NCBI RefSeq assembly: GCF_003479405.1
Contig: NZ_QUHB01000007.1
Span: 84,889 to 148,888 of the forward strand
Length of the DNA stretch: 64,000 nt
Direction of reading: 5' to 3'
DNA from: Eubacterium sp. AF16-48
Lineage (GTDB): Bacteria > Bacillota > Clostridia > Lachnospirales > Lachnospiraceae
The notes under the pieces are model-generated. The model was not told where the DNA came from. It searched no databases and was given only the letters and a program-made list of their open reading frames with translations. Positions 24,553-34,791 of this stretch are shown in pieces; position 1 is the stretch's first letter; each line of letters starts with the position of its first letter. A program made the translations under genes and the position numbers.

Positions 24553-25896
24553 TTAAATTTGCTCTTCTGCCTGTTCAGCGTCCTCAAATTTTGTAAACTG
24601 TGGTAACCAGACTAACTGAACCTCACCTACAGGGCCGTTTCTTTGTTTAGCAACATTTAAAATAATCCTATTTCTGTCTTCTTCCTTCTTTTCCTTATCA
24701 TAATATCTTGACATAAGCATTACAACGTCGGCATCCTGCTCAATAGAACCGGATTCACGTAGGTCAGCCATAATAGGTTTTCTGTCTTCACGGGTTTCAG
24801 ATGCACGGTTAAGCTGCGACAGTGCAATAACCGGCACATTTAACTCTCTTGCAATACCTTTAAGAGTTCTTGAAATTTCCGCAATTTCCTGCTCACGGCT
24901 TCCGTGAGGTGTATTAGTAGTCATTAACTGCAGGTAGTCCACTATAACCAACTGTATGTCTTTTTCCAGCTTGAACTTTCTGCACTTTGAACGCATCTCA
25001 CCAATACTGATACCCGGTGTATCATCTATAATAATATTAGAATTTCCAATAATATTAGCAGACTCAACTATGTTAGCCCACTCATTATCACTTAAATCAC
25101 CAATACGTATTTTCTGAGAGCTAACCATTGAATTCTGGGAAAGAATACGGTTAATAAGCTGCTCGCTGGACATTTCCAAACTAAAAATGGCTACAGGAAT
25201 ATTGTGCTTAACAGCAACTGTTTCCGTTACATTTAACACAAACGCCGTTTTACCTACTGACGGACGGGCTGCAATTAGAATTAAGTCTGACGGCTGCAAA
25301 CCGGATAGCTGTGTATCAAGTTTCCTGAAACCGGTTTCAATACCTGTAATGGTGCCCTTGGTCTGGGCTGCCTGTTCTATCTTGTCAAAAACATTTAGCA
25401 CTATCTGTCTTACCGGCACATAATCCCCGGTATTACCTGTCTGTAACAGTGAAAAAATATCCCTTTCCGTCTCTTCTAATATGGCATCAAGAGGTTTATT
25501 TCCTGCATAACACGTATTTGCTATTTTTTCATTTGCCCTGATTAAATTTCTCATAACGGCTTTCTCATAGACAATCTCAGCATATTGTCTGATATTAGCT
25601 GATGTAGGAACCATATCAAGAATATTTCTGATAAAGTCAATACTTATTACCTCTGAAGGAACCTCCATTTCCTCTAACTTATTTTTGATAGTTACAAGGT
25701 CACATTCTTTTCCTTCATTAAAAATTTCAACCATTGCCTTAAACAATGAACCGTATTGTTTATTGTAGAAATCTGCATCAGAGAGTTTTTCCATTGCAAT
25801 GGGGATAGCCTCCGAATCCATAATCATAGAGCCGATTACAGCCTGCTCCGCCTCATTGCTGTGGGGCATTATCCTTTTAACAACTGCCTCTTCCAT
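24553..25896 (-). CDS. dnaB: Replicative DNA helicase DnaB/DnaC type
   Basis: 447 residues. The N-terminal primase-interacting domain (PHSNEAEQAVIGSMIMDSEA) is followed by a RecA-like helicase: Walker A AARPSVGKTAFVLN, Walker B QLVIVDYLQLM, then ALSQLNRASETREDRKPIM and the arginine region SGSIEQDADVVMLMSR. It unwinds the replication fork. The gene order gdpP-rplI-dnaB is the conserved Firmicutes arrangement. No intein is present. Confidence 0.96.
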   Translation of the reverse strand: MEEAVVKRIMPHSNEAEQAVIGSMIMDSEAIPIAMEKLSDADFYNKQYGSLFKAMVEIFNEGKECDLVTIKNKLEEMEVPSEVISIDFIRNILDMVPTSANIRQYAEIVYEKAVMRNLIRANEKIANTCYAGNKPLDAILEETERDIFSLLQTGNTGDYVPVRQIVLNVFDKIEQAAQTKGTITGIETGFRKLDTQLSGLQPSDLILIAARPSVGKTAFVLNVTETVAVKHNIPVAIFSLEMSSEQLINRILSQNSMVSSQKIRIGDLSDNEWANIVESANIIGNSNIIIDDTPGISIGEMRSKCRKFKLEKDIQLVIVDYLQLMTTNTPHGSREQEIAEISRTLKGIARELNVPVIALSQLNRASETREDRKPIMADLRESGSIEQDADVVMLMSRYYDKEKKEEDRNRIILNVAKQRNGPVGEVQLVWLPQFTKFEDAEQAEEQI

Positions 25897-25923
25897 TAAT
25901 TTTACCTCTGCATGTAATCTAAA

Positions 25924-26370
25924 TTATTTTGCCACTACTTTAACTGCCAAAGTACCTGTAACATCCTTGTGAAGCTTAATGTTTACATTGTATGTTCCAA
26001 GAGACTTAATGGCATCAGGAATAACAATTTTTTTCTTATCAATGTCCATGTTAAGCTGTTTCTTTGCTTCAAGGGCGATTTCCTTGCTGGAAATTGAACC
26101 AAATACCTTTCCTTCAACTCCTGCCTGGATTCTTACGATAATGGACTTATTTTTAAGGTCTTCAGCTAAAGCTTTAGCTGCCTCTAATTTTTCCTTTGCT
26201 ACCTTTTCTTCATTCTGTTTATGAAGCTTTAAATCGTTAAGATTCTTCCCTGTAGCTTCAAGTCCTAAATTTTTCTTTAAAATAAAATTTCTGGCATAAC
26301 CGTCGTTTACTTCTACTATCTGACCCTTTTTACCAAGAGTTTTAACATCTTCTAATAAAATAACTTTCAT
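25924..26370 (-). CDS. rplI: 50S ribosomal protein L9
   Basis: 148 residues with the full L9 layout. The N-terminal rRNA-binding domain [20 protein letters not shown], then [16 protein letters not shown], is followed by the long connecting helix and the C-terminal domain ([13 protein letters not shown]). Its ATG overlaps the gdpP stop codon (TAATG), so the two are probably translationally coupled. Confidence 0.97.
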   Translation of the reverse strand: MKVILLEDVKTLGKKGQIVEVNDGYARNFILKKNLGLEATGKNLNDLKLHKQNEEKVAKEKLEAAKALAEDLKNKSIIVRIQAGVEGKVFGSISSKEIALEAKKQLNMDIDKKKIVIPDAIKSLGTYNVNIKLHKDVTGTLAVKVVAK

Positions 26371-28439
26371 TATATGTCACCCTCCTCTAATTTTCTTTCT
26401 ATAATATCTTTTAAATGTTCAATGACTTCCTCTACGCTACTATCCCTAACCTGGGCTCCTGCTAAGTTCATATGTCCGCCACCGCCAAATTCTTCCATAA
26501 TAACCTGTACGTTTACTTTATCTACGGAACGGGCGCTAATATATATCTGGTCTCCATAAGGAGTAAACACAAAGGATGCTTTTATATCCTTTATATTTAA
26601 AAGTTCATTTGCTGCCTGAGCCCCAACGACAGTAGGCGAAGATACATCCTGTGCGTTACATACGGATATGGCATATTCATCCATAAATACTTCCGTATTT
26701 TCAATGGCTTTGGCTTTTGCCTTATAATCATTTAAATCATCTCTGAACATTCTGCGAACCTTTGTAATGTCGGCTCCATTTTTCTTTAAATAAGCTGCTG
26801 CCTCAAAAGTTCTTACACCGGTTCTGTTTATGAAATTGTTAGTATCAATCATAATACCGCCGTAAATTGCTTCTGCCTCTAGCTTGGTAAGCTTAACTGT
26901 TTCGTTAATATATTGCATAATCTCTACAACCATTTCACATGTAGAAGATGATGATAATTCAATATAAGATAACTGTGCATTGTCAATAACGTCCGTACTT
27001 TGTCTGTGATGGTCAAATACCAAAAGACACTGGGAACGTCTTACCAATTCAGGATATTCCGTATAATTTGCCCTGCTTACATCCACCACAATTAAGGCAT
27101 CATTTTTAGTCATTTTAAGGGCTGCTTCCTGACCTGTAATAAACATATCCTCGTCGTATATTTCCATTTCCTTAAAAGCTTCTACTAACGGAACAACACT
27201 GCTGCTTACCTCACCTAATACAATGTGGGCATCTTTTCCTATGGTTTTTGCAATTCTGTAAAATCCAATAGATGCTCCAAAGGAATCATTGTCCCCAATG
27301 TGGTGTCCCATAATGTATATGGTTTCCTTTGTTTCAATTAAATCACGAAAGGCTGTTGCCTTAACTCTTGATTTAACCTTTGTATTTTTTTCAACGGACT
27401 TTGTTTTTCCACCGTAATAATAAACCTTGTTGCCATCCTTCAATACCGCCTGGTCGCCGCCACGACCTAATGCCATGTCAATGGCAGTTCCTGCCAGGTC
27501 ATAATTTTCAACCAATGTACTGCTTCCCATACCTATACCAATACTTATGGTAATTGGAAGCCCGTTTCCAATATTAACCGTCTTAACCTCGTCTAATACT
27601 GAAAATTTATTTGTCTGCATTTTACTTATATACTTTGTCTTGAAAATAACGAAATACTTATCGTTTTCCAGTTTTCGCACAATTCCGTCATACTGGGCAA
27701 AATATTTATTAATTTTTCTGTCAATAAGAGCAACCAAAAGTGTTCTTCTTGTTGCCTCAATACTTTGAAGCACCTCGTCGTAATTATCAATATATATATG
27801 TCCTGTAACTAAACGTTCTTCCCTGTTTTCCTTAGTCAGCTGTCTTACGTGGGTTTCATCAAACATATACATGGAAATAAGGGTTCCGCTACTTTCAGAC
27901 AAAGCCGCAAGAGGACTTTCCTCACTGTTTCTCATATCAAACAGCTTAAGAACTACTCTGTATTCTCCCTGTTCCATTTCCACGTCAAATTCATTTCTTC
28001 CACTTTCGTCAAACTCTAAATATTCCGGTTTAAAGCTTTCAAAAAGTGCCATTGCAGATTTGCTTCTTACATCTTTTCCCTTAAAAATATTTTCCATCTC
28101 AATATTAGTCCATAAAATCTTTCCATCCATGTCTAAAAGACTATAGGGAATTTCCATTTCACGAAGCATATGCCTTTGAACCTGACTGTAATCAGCCCCA
28201 AATTCCACCAGCATTTTCGTTATATTAGGTTTAAATCCTAAATATGCAATAACCGTTAAAACTAAATATACACCCTCGGCTAATGCCATAAAAATTCCGG
28301 CTTTAATATCCACTGCAAACATTACCACAGTAATAATTAACCAAAATGCATTGTAATAAGCCGGCCACTTAAGGTATTGCTTCATCTGACCCTTCAGTCG
28401 TAATCCTTTTCTTTTCTCTTTCATGGTTTTCTTATCCAT
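26370..28439 (-). CDS. gdpP: c-di-AMP phosphodiesterase GdpP
   Basis: About 689 residues. Two N-terminal membrane segments are followed by a PAS-like domain, a degenerate GGDEF ([20 protein letters not shown]), and the DHH-DHHA1 hydrolase: [46 protein letters not shown] and [12 protein letters not shown]. It degrades cyclic di-AMP and so influences wall homeostasis and potassium uptake. Two upstream in-frame ATGs exist, but GGAG is spaced for the ATG at 28439, giving [11 protein letters not shown]. First gene of the rplI-dnaB operon. Confidence 0.95.
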   Translation of the reverse strand: MDKKTMKEKRKGLRLKGQMKQYLKWPAYYNAFWLIITVVMFAVDIKAGIFMALAEGVYLVLTVIAYLGFKPNITKMLVEFGADYSQVQRHMLREMEIPYSLLDMDGKILWTNIEMENIFKGKDVRSKSAMALFESFKPEYLEFDESGRNEFDVEMEQGEYRVVLKLFDMRNSEESPLAALSESSGTLISMYMFDETHVRQLTKENREERLVTGHIYIDNYDEVLQSIEATRRTLLVALIDRKINKYFAQYDGIVRKLENDKYFVIFKTKYISKMQTNKFSVLDEVKTVNIGNGLPITISIGIGMGSSTLVENYDLAGTAIDMALGRGGDQAVLKDGNKVYYYGGKTKSVEKNTKVKSRVKATAFRDLIETKETIYIMGHHIGDNDSFGASIGFYRIAKTIGKDAHIVLGEVSSSVVPLVEAFKEMEIYDEDMFITGQEAALKMTKNDALIVVDVSRANYTEYPELVRRSQCLLVFDHHRQSTDVIDNAQLSYIELSSSSTCEMVVEIMQYINETVKLTKLEAEAIYGGIMIDTNNFINRTGVRTFEAAAYLKKNGADITKVRRMFRDDLNDYKAKAKAIENTEVFMDEYAISVCNAQDVSSPTVVGAQAANELLNIKDIKASFVFTPYGDQIYISARSVDKVNVQVIMEEFGGGGHMNLAGAQVRDSSVEEVIEHLKDIIERKLEEGDI

Positions 28440-28656
28440 ATATCGCTCCATCACGCCTGTTTAACGCAGTTTACAATATTTTTTAAGATATTTGTAATAT
28501 ATTTTACGTCTCTTAATGCCTCTTAGTATACCATTTTTCCGTAAATAATAAAAGCATATAGTTTTGCAGGTGCAACTTATCCCTTTTCTAATTTACTTTT
28601 TTATGTTTTTGTCTTAAAATAATGCTGTGAATTAAGATTATGAACGGAGATTATTT

Positions 28657-28932
28657 ATGTTTAGAGTTTGGGCAAGAACCTTTAAAAGTAACAAAATGCT
28701 TAAAAGCACCACAATAGAACTGGATATTCCTAACGAAACAAGAACTCACAAAGTGTTTATGGCACTGGAGCAGGTTTGTGAGGAATTTGATTTAAGCAAT
28801 CCTATCTGGCTGGATACAAATATTAATGAATTTAAACGTATCGCCCGCACAAGGTTTTATTCTGACAGTTTTGTTGAAACTATAGATTTTGATTATTTGG
28901 ATTTTTACGTTATAGAAGAGGATGATGTTTAG
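28657..28932 (+). CDS. Conserved hypothetical protein, 91 residues
   Basis: Small soluble acidic protein beginning MFRVWARTFKSNKMLKSTTI and ending YLDFYVIEEDDV. It carries ALEQVCEEFDLSNPIWLDTN, then FKRIARTRFYSDSFVETIDF. The regularity, good upstream spacing (ACGGAG) and divergent position to gdpP make it a real gene. I recall similar small proteins in Lachnospiraceae, but no function is known to me. Confidence 0.7.
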   Translation: MFRVWARTFKSNKMLKSTTIELDIPNETRTHKVFMALEQVCEEFDLSNPIWLDTNINEFKRIARTRFYSDSFVETIDFDYLDFYVIEEDDV

Positions 28933-28989
28933 TACTTACATCACCGTAAATACTAAACATATCCTAAAACTAATTTTCACATCAAATAT

Positions 28990-29121
28990 TTAGTTTTCCA
29001 CTTTTGTCTTGTCTTTTCCGTTATTTTTTTCTTCCATTTTTCTTAGAATTATTTCCCCTTTTTTCTGCATATACACTGCTATTGCTTCTTTAAGTAATTT
29101 CTTTGAAATCATATCCTTCAT
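28990..29121 (-). CDS. Possible small basic protein, 43 residues
   Basis: Frame MKDMISKKLLKEAIAVYMQK, then KGEIILRKMEEKNNGKDKTK. Charged and helical. GAGGTG lies a dozen bases upstream. No homologue recognised, and it could be chance in this AT-rich stretch. Confidence 0.35.
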   Translation of the reverse strand: MKDMISKKLLKEAIAVYMQKKGEIILRKMEEKNNGKDKTKVEN

Positions 29122-29202
29122 CTCTTTACACCTCACTTATTTTTCTTAAGAGAACTTTTTTGGCATATATAGTACACTATATATAAATCTCTCTATATAT
29201 AC

Positions 29203-29255
29203 CAACGTGTGAAAAAGCATTTCGGAACAAAACTTTTTTATTTTCGTTGTTTTGC
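29203..29255. repeat. Intergenic motif, copy 2 (shared with 371-427)
   Basis: CAACGTGTGAAA, then CATTTCGGAACAA, a T-run and GTTGTTTT, the same order as at 371. Here it lies 82 bp upstream (minus strand) of the small ORF at 28990-29121 and just downstream of the gene ending at 29290. The spacing is conserved, so this is more than low complexity. Confidence 0.4.
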
Positions 29256-29289
29256 ACAAATTTAGTTTTCTTTTTTGTACATTTATTCC

Positions 29290-30726
29290 CTACTTAGACA
29301 TTGTTTTGCAAAAGGAATATGTAAACGTTCTTCTTTGGGTAAACTGTCCCATAACACTATTTTTCATTGCTGTTTCATGCATATATTTTAAAGCATCCTT
29401 TGCATTATTAAATTTTGCCTTTCCCTCATAATGCTTTATACACTCATCAGTTATGGCTCTTGCGTTTTTAGGATTTTGCCAGAACAAATCGCAGAAATAG
29501 GCAATTAACCGGCTGTTGGTAAGTCCATATTCACTGCGGGCAACATTTATTCTTACTGCTACATCTGACTGAACCTGTGATTTTTGTACTTCTATGCCAA
29601 AACTGCTGCCTAAAAGTGCCTTCACTGCCACTAATTCTTCCTCACTAAAGCTTCTGGCACCATTTTCCCAGCTATCTCCTGACAAAATATCCGAGTATAA
29701 CTTATCAGCCTTTTTCTTTTGTTTCTTTTTAGAGCCGGTAAAGGAGTTGTTAATTATATCTCTCGCCTCCTCTACATTAGTGGCACATATTCTTTTAAGC
29801 AGATCATGGGCTCTTTCCCCATACCACTGCCATGCTCCTACTGTAATGGTCTTTTCTCCCTTAAACTGAGCCAAACCATTTCTGGCTGCCATATAGTTTC
29901 CCGACTCATTTTGTGCCAAAAGTGAAATAATGCTGTTGGTAAGTTCATCACTTCCGCTAAAAGAACCTACATTTATTACACTTTGAAGCTGAGCCTGATA
30001 CTCTAACTCCTGTTCTTCTTTATAATCTTCATATTCTGACTTTGTCATTGCCAACTCTGCCACAATATCAATAGCTACGGAAGAAACCGGCACCCATCCT
30101 GTTATGGATTCCGTCCTTTGAACCCTGAGATATTTTTTATTATTGCTAAATCCGATAACCGGATATGAACGTCCTGAATATCCCATACCTACAGCCACAT
30201 CTTTTCCTTTAGCTTCACTTTTTAACGCCACATCTTTTGTAAATTTCGCCTCTATTAAATTGTCATCTAATAAAACCGTCTCCACATCGCTGTCCACCAC
30301 AACATCTTTAACAGACACATATCCGGTAATTTTTCCTGACTTTATTTTATATTTCTTACCGTCCTGCTCAACAACCTTCATTATTCCTTTATCCGGCAGA
30401 TAACCGATAACTTTTGACTTTTTATCTTTTGTTTTGTAGATTTTGGCACACTCATCGTCGTTGTCACTTAAATCAACTACACCCATATCAAATATTTTCT
30501 TTTTATATTTATCAATTTCAGATAATTTGGTTTTCTTTTTATTCTTTTTCTTAACCGTCTTCTTTTGAAGCTTTGTAACATTTAAATCTTTATTTAATAC
30601 GCTGATATTATTTCCTATGGTTTCAATATTATTTTGTATATTTATTGCTCCTAAATCAGCTGCCGGTGTATCAGCAGATACACACAATGTTAAAACCATA
30701 CCTAAAATTAACGCTTTTGCTCGCAT
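29290..30726 (-). CDS. Secreted SH3-domain protein with lysozyme-like C-terminal domain
   Basis: 478 residues with an N-terminal signal (MRAKALILGMVLTLCVSADT). A Lys-rich linker is followed by two SH3b-like repeats (IYKTKDKKSKVIGYLPDKGI, and RSYPVIGFSNNKKYLRVQRT followed by GWVPVSS). The C-terminal domain (about 260-478) begins SIISLLAQNESGNYMAARNG, with an ESG motif as in lytic transglycosylases, and has TITVGAWQWYGERAHDLLKR. It probably binds and may cleave peptidoglycan. The catalytic assignment is tentative. Single gene. Confidence 0.7.
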   Translation of the reverse strand: MRAKALILGMVLTLCVSADTPAADLGAINIQNNIETIGNNISVLNKDLNVTKLQKKTVKKKNKKKTKLSEIDKYKKKIFDMGVVDLSDNDDECAKIYKTKDKKSKVIGYLPDKGIMKVVEQDGKKYKIKSGKITGYVSVKDVVVDSDVETVLLDDNLIEAKFTKDVALKSEAKGKDVAVGMGYSGRSYPVIGFSNNKKYLRVQRTESITGWVPVSSVAIDIVAELAMTKSEYEDYKEEQELEYQAQLQSVINVGSFSGSDELTNSIISLLAQNESGNYMAARNGLAQFKGEKTITVGAWQWYGERAHDLLKRICATNVEEARDIINNSFTGSKKKQKKKADKLYSDILSGDSWENGARSFSEEELVAVKALLGSSFGIEVQKSQVQSDVAVRINVARSEYGLTNSRLIAYFCDLFWQNPKNARAITDECIKHYEGKAKFNNAKDALKYMHETAMKNSVMGQFTQRRTFTYSFCKTMSK

Positions 30727-30852
30727 TTTCCGTCCATCCTTTCAAATAAATTTCAAGGCTTTTGTTAGTCTTTCTATTCAACATTATCATTATATCACCG
30801 GTGACAAATACCACCAGCAATTTACCCTATATTTCATAGAACTTTAACAATT

Positions 30853-31449
30853 TTATATCTCCCCTATTTGTTTATATCCATTATCATCCAAATTTAGCAT
30901 AATTACCCCACAGTTTTTCTGTAGCCCCCCTGACCAATATTCATCAATGCCGTGATTTAACACGTAGCACATAATGCCTTTATTCATTGCCCCATGTCCT
31001 GCAATCAGCACTCTGTTTAGCTTGTTTCTTTGTGGCTCAATAACCTGTTTCATAAACTCCTTTGTTCTATGACACACTTCCTCAAAGGATTCCCCGTTTT
31101 CAGGTGGAATGTAATGCCCCGGATCATCAAAAAACTTACAAAAAGAGTTGCTTTTGTCCTTTTTTAGCTGGTCTGCCTGCATTCCTTCATTTATTCCGAA
31201 ATTAATTTCCCTTAATCTATCATCCTTTATAATAGGTATATTACGCTCTCCCCTAATAATGCATGCTGTTTCGTATGCACGGTTAAGAGGTGAACTGTAA
31301 ATTACATCAAAATCCACATTTTCAAGCTGTTTTCCCCTTTCTCTTGCCTCATTTCGTCCTACTTCACTTAAATCAATATTCCTGTTTCCCTGAAGACGTT
31401 TTGATTTATTCCAAAGGGTTTCACCATGTCTTACAATATATATTTCCAT
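30853..31449 (-). CDS. Histidine phosphatase family protein
   Basis: 198 residues of the phosphoglycerate-mutase-like superfamily. It has the RHG catalytic motif (YIVRHGETLWNKSKRLQGNR), YSSPLNRAYETACII, and the second catalytic His in VLIAGHGAMNKGI. Such small members are phosphatases of sugar phosphates or cobalamin/nucleotide precursors; the substrate cannot be read here. Monocistronic, facing away from the MATE gene at 31662. Confidence 0.88.
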   Translation of the reverse strand: MEIYIVRHGETLWNKSKRLQGNRNIDLSEVGRNEARERGKQLENVDFDVIYSSPLNRAYETACIIRGERNIPIIKDDRLREINFGINEGMQADQLKKDKSNSFCKFFDDPGHYIPPENGESFEEVCHRTKEFMKQVIEPQRNKLNRVLIAGHGAMNKGIMCYVLNHGIDEYWSGGLQKNCGVIMLNLDDNGYKQIGEI

Positions 31450-31520
31450 TTATTTCTCCTTTAAATGCTTTTGCCTTATGAATTATAGCACTATGATCTT
31501 TTTACTTCAAACCGTGTTTA

Positions 31521-31549
31521 TTGACAATATCCTATTTTTTACTTATAAT
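31521..31549 (+). promoter_or_regulatory. SigA-type promoter of the second MATE gene
   Basis: TTGACA and TATAAT with an exact 17-bp spacer. The transcript would have a leader of about 105 nt before the start codon, containing the hairpin at 31604-31640. Confidence 0.85.
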
Positions 31550-31603
31550 CATTTAAAACCATTGTTATGGAGTGGATTTTTTTAAGACTTAGGTTTTATT
31601 TTC

Positions 31604-31640
31604 GCCACACAGCTTAATACAAGTTGTGTGGCTTTTATAT
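31604..31640 (+). terminator. Leader hairpin/attenuator before the second MATE gene
   Basis: GCCACACAGCTT pairs with AAGTTGTGTGGC (one mismatch), followed by TTTTAT, then the AAGGAG site. A terminator-like hairpin inside the leader suggests attenuation. No known riboswitch aptamer is recognised ahead of it. Confidence 0.6.
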
Positions 31641-31661
31641 TGTCAAAAAAGGAGAATTATA

Positions 31662-32999
31662 ATGAATCAGACTTTTATGAAGGAAAAGCCGATTTTTCCA
31701 CTGGTTTTATCCATGGCTTTGCCTATGACTATATCTATGCTGGTAAATGCCTTATATAATATAGTAGACAGTTATTTTGTTGCCAGTATCAGCGAAAGCG
31801 CAATGACTGCTTTGTCACTGGTTTATCCTATACAAAACATAGTAACCGCAGTAACTGTTGGCTTTGGTATTGGAATTAATGCCCTGGTGGCTTTTTTTCT
31901 TGGGGCTGATAATAAGCATATGGCTAACCGTGCCACATCTCTTGGAATGCTGTGCAATTTTATTCACGGAATACTTTTAACTATTATCTGTATTTCCATA
32001 ATGCCCGGCTATCTTGGGCTTTTTACGGAAGATGCAGGAGTAATTTCTCAGGGACTTACTTATTCCCACATTGTTTTTGCTTTTTCCATACCTATATCCG
32101 TGTCTATTAGCTTTGAAAAAATTTTTCAGGCTGTTGGGCGTATGAAGGTTTCAATGGTATGCATGATGATTGGGTGTGTTGCTAATATTATTTTGGATCC
32201 GTTTTTTATATTTGGAATTGGATTTTTCCCAAAACTCGGGATTGAAGGTGCGGCTATTGCCACTGTAATAGGTCAGATTGCCACCCTTTTAGGATATGTT
32301 TTGGTTTATTTTTTAAGACCTATGCCTGTTAAAATCAGAATTTCTGATATGGGATTTGATTTAACATTATTAAAAAGATTATATGTTGTGGGATTTCCGG
32401 CAACTCTTAACTTGGCTCTGCCTTCACTTCAGGTATCTGTTCTTAACAGGATTCTTTCAGTCTACTCAGGCAGTTATGTTTTAGTTTTAGGTGCCTACTA
32501 CAAGCTTCAGACGTTTTTGTACCTTACGGCAAATGGTGTGGTGCAGGGAATGCGCCCTCTCATATCCTATAATTATGGTGCCGGTGAAAAGGTACGTGTC
32601 CAAAAGATTTTTAAAACAGCTCTTAGCATAATCATTGCCGTTATGGCTCTTGGAACCGTCCTTTGCCTGTGGATTCCTCAGTATCTTATTGGACTATTCT
32701 CCGACAATGAAGCTACCATTGAAATCGGTTGTACCGCTCTTCGCTTTATTAGTGCAGGATTTATTGTTTCTTCCCTGTCTATCACGGTATCCGGTTCCTT
32801 AGAAGCTTTGGGAAAGGGATTTTCTTCCCTTGTTATTTCAATGTTGAGATACATTGTAGTTATGTTAGGACTTGCTTTCATATTAAATCACTTCTATGGT
32901 ACTTACGGAGTTTGGGCAAGTTTCGGTGTCACAGAACTTATTACCGCCTTGTTCGCCTATGTTATCCACAAAAAAAGCGGATGCGGGGCAGTTAAGTGA
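31662..32999 (+). CDS. MATE family efflux transporter
   Basis: A 445-residue, 12-segment exporter. N-terminal half: MKEKPIFPLVLSMALPMTIS, then NALYNIVDSYFVASI and NALVAFFLGADNKHMANRAT. Second half: GVVQGMRPLISYNYGAGEKV, with the conserved SYNYGA. AAGGAG is placed for the ATG at 31662; an upstream in-frame Met is not needed. A separate MATE gene lies at 5516-6883. The short leader hairpin implies regulated expression; substrate unknown. Confidence 0.9.
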   Translation: MNQTFMKEKPIFPLVLSMALPMTISMLVNALYNIVDSYFVASISESAMTALSLVYPIQNIVTAVTVGFGIGINALVAFFLGADNKHMANRATSLGMLCNFIHGILLTIICISIMPGYLGLFTEDAGVISQGLTYSHIVFAFSIPISVSISFEKIFQAVGRMKVSMVCMMIGCVANIILDPFFIFGIGFFPKLGIEGAAIATVIGQIATLLGYVLVYFLRPMPVKIRISDMGFDLTLLKRLYVVGFPATLNLALPSLQVSVLNRILSVYSGSYVLVLGAYYKLQTFLYLTANGVVQGMRPLISYNYGAGEKVRVQKIFKTALSIIIAVMALGTVLCLWIPQYLIGLFSDNEATIEIGCTALRFISAGFIVSSLSITVSGSLEALGKGFSSLVISMLRYIVVMLGLAFILNHFYGTYGVWASFGVTELITALFAYVIHKKSGCGAVK

Positions 33000-33004
33000 G
33001 GTGG

Positions 33005-33676
33005 TTAACGTATATTCACATCGCTTTCTAGTGATAGAATATTGTCCTTAGGTGACAATATTCTATTATCATGAGTTGCCACAACCACCATTGAATTGTT
33101 TTCTGTATTTATCTGCCTTAATTCTCTCATGATTATCCGGGCATTATCAGCATCTAATGAAGCCGTTGGTTCATCTGCAATAATAACATCCGGATTATTT
33201 ATGAGTGCCCTTGCCATTTCAACTCTTTGCTTTTCTCCACCAGACAATTTTTCCACAATAACATTTTTTAAGTTGCCAATTCCCAGTCTTTCCAGTAGTC
33301 CGAAAGCCTTGGTATAGGCGTTGCCATTCACCTTTCCACCAATATATATGGGCAATAACACATTGTCTAATACAGATAGCTTAGATATTAACATAGCTTC
33401 CTGATGTACATATCCTATTCTGGAATTTCTATATTTTAATATTTCTTTTTTATTTTTATATTTAATGGGACTTCCGTCAAAATAATAAACTCCCCTGTCC
33501 ATTTTTTCCACAAGTCCGATTATATTCAATAACGTTGTCTTTCCTGTTCCGGAATCACCTACAATAAAGTTAATCTTCTCACTATCCAATTTCAGAGAAT
33601 AATCACTAAAAATTTGTTTACTCCTAAAATAATCCACCTGATATTTTTTATACATATTGTGTATTTCAATCTTCAT
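33005..33676 (-). CDS. ABC transporter ATP-binding protein (LolD/bacteriocin-export type)
   Basis: 223 residues with all ABC motifs: Walker A IVGDSGTGKTTLLNI, Q-loop HQE, signature LSGGEKQRVEMARAL, Walker B VIIADEPTASLD, and H-loop ATHD. The short form belongs to the MacB/LolD class that powers FtsX-type permeases. It is the last gene of the operon led by the secreted protein at 35908, with its permease 21 nt upstream. Typical substrates of such units are lipoproteins, antimicrobial peptides or bacteriocins. Confidence 0.9.
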   Translation of the reverse strand: MKIEIHNMYKKYQVDYFRSKQIFSDYSLKLDSEKINFIVGDSGTGKTTLLNIIGLVEKMDRGVYYFDGSPIKYKNKKEILKYRNSRIGYVHQEAMLISKLSVLDNVLLPIYIGGKVNGNAYTKAFGLLERLGIGNLKNVIVEKLSGGEKQRVEMARALINNPDVIIADEPTASLDADNARIIMRELRQINTENNSMVVVATHDNRILSPKDNILSLESDVNIR

Positions 33677-33696
33677 TTTCTTTTCCTTAATAAAAT

Positions 33697-34791
33697 CTAC
33701 TTTATTTTATGCAACATTAACATGGTATAAATTCCCTGTAGTCCCATAATTATTGCAAACAATGAGCCAATTATTATATAGCTGCTTTCACTGTATAGTA
33801 TTTTTTGAACTTCTCCATTATTTCTACTGTTGCACAAAATCTCTATTATAAAAACTATTCCAAAGGCAACTATGCACTGTAAAAGCATATCTAACATACA
33901 TAATGCAAATATTTTTTTCTTAGACATTCCCAATGCATAAAACACTTTATATATTTCCAGATTTAAGTTATAAATCATTGCCGATATTAGAACAAAGCTA
34001 TTAATGATTAATACCCCAAACATTAATATGTATATGCCTGATGTACTAAGTTTTTCTCTCATTTCATTGCTTGAGTTCCTTTTCACCTCTTCAAAGGATG
34101 TTATATCATAATTTGAAAAGGCTTTCCTTATATCCTGTTCATTTCCCTTTGCAATTAAAGATATAATTGAAACCTTTCCCGTAATACTTTTAGCCATCTC
34201 TTTACTATTTGTAATAAGGCAATTATTATCCATTTTCTCTAACATCAGCTGATAGTCCATTTGTTTTCCACCTGAATTAAGTTTTGCAAATACAAAATCC
34301 TTTTTTAATATTCCACTCACCTTGCCTTTAACCTGTGTGCCTGTACTTAATGTTATTTTTATTATATCTCCTATTTTATATTTGCGATTCCAATCATAGC
34401 CTAAAATAAACTGCTGTTTCTTTTTCCCTTCAAACCACATTCCATATTTCAGCTTATACCGGATTTTTTCCATGGTATCATTAACATATATCACAGTTAC
34501 ATACTCCCCATTTAGCTGTGCATTTCCCTGTAATTCATAACCTACCTCAATTCCGTACCTACCCTGAATATCCCTGCATTTCTTTGTCAATGTATTTACA
34601 TCCTGTGATTCATTAACACAGTTTGATATATAGTACATATCACTATCATAGCGTATGCTTTCATTTATATTTTTTTGTTCCCAAAGATCAAATACTTCTC
34701 CCTTGATAAATAGCACAAATATTATTATCTGTATTATAAACAGAATTTTATATTTTCCGTTTACCTGTAATGTTTTTAAAAAAAGTGTCAC
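33697..34791 (-). CDS. ABC permease, FtsX/MacB-like
   Basis: 364 residues. One N-terminal membrane helix (about 16-32) is followed by a large extracellular domain (35-245, MacB-core-like, with VYVNDTMEKIRYKLKYGMWF, then YDWNRKYKIGDIIKITL). Three C-terminal helices form the FtsX domain (MFGVLIINSFVLISAMIYNL, IYKVFYALGMSKKKIFALCM). It overlaps the gene upstream and is followed by the ATPase. It would act as mechanotransmission exporter or peptide sensor/extruder. Confidence 0.82.
   Translation of the reverse strand: MTLFLKTLQVNGKYKILFIIQIIIFVLFIKGEVFDLWEQKNINESIRYDSDMYYISNCVNESQDVNTLTKKCRDIQGRYGIEVGYELQGNAQLNGEYVTVIYVNDTMEKIRYKLKYGMWFEGKKKQQFILGYDWNRKYKIGDIIKITLSTGTQVKGKVSGILKKDFVFAKLNSGGKQMDYQLMLEKMDNNCLITNSKEMAKSITGKVSIISLIAKGNEQDIRKAFSNYDITSFEEVKRNSSNEMREKLSTSGIYILMFGVLIINSFVLISAMIYNLNLEIYKVFYALGMSKKKIFALCMLDMLLQCIVAFGIVFIIEILCNSRNNGEVQKILYSESSYIIIGSLFAIIMGLQGIYTMLMLHKIK

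Noticed and set aside
29161-29202. TATATAGTACACTATATATA near-palindrome
   Set aside because: Mostly simple AT alternation; not distinguishable from background in this AT-rich intergenic region.
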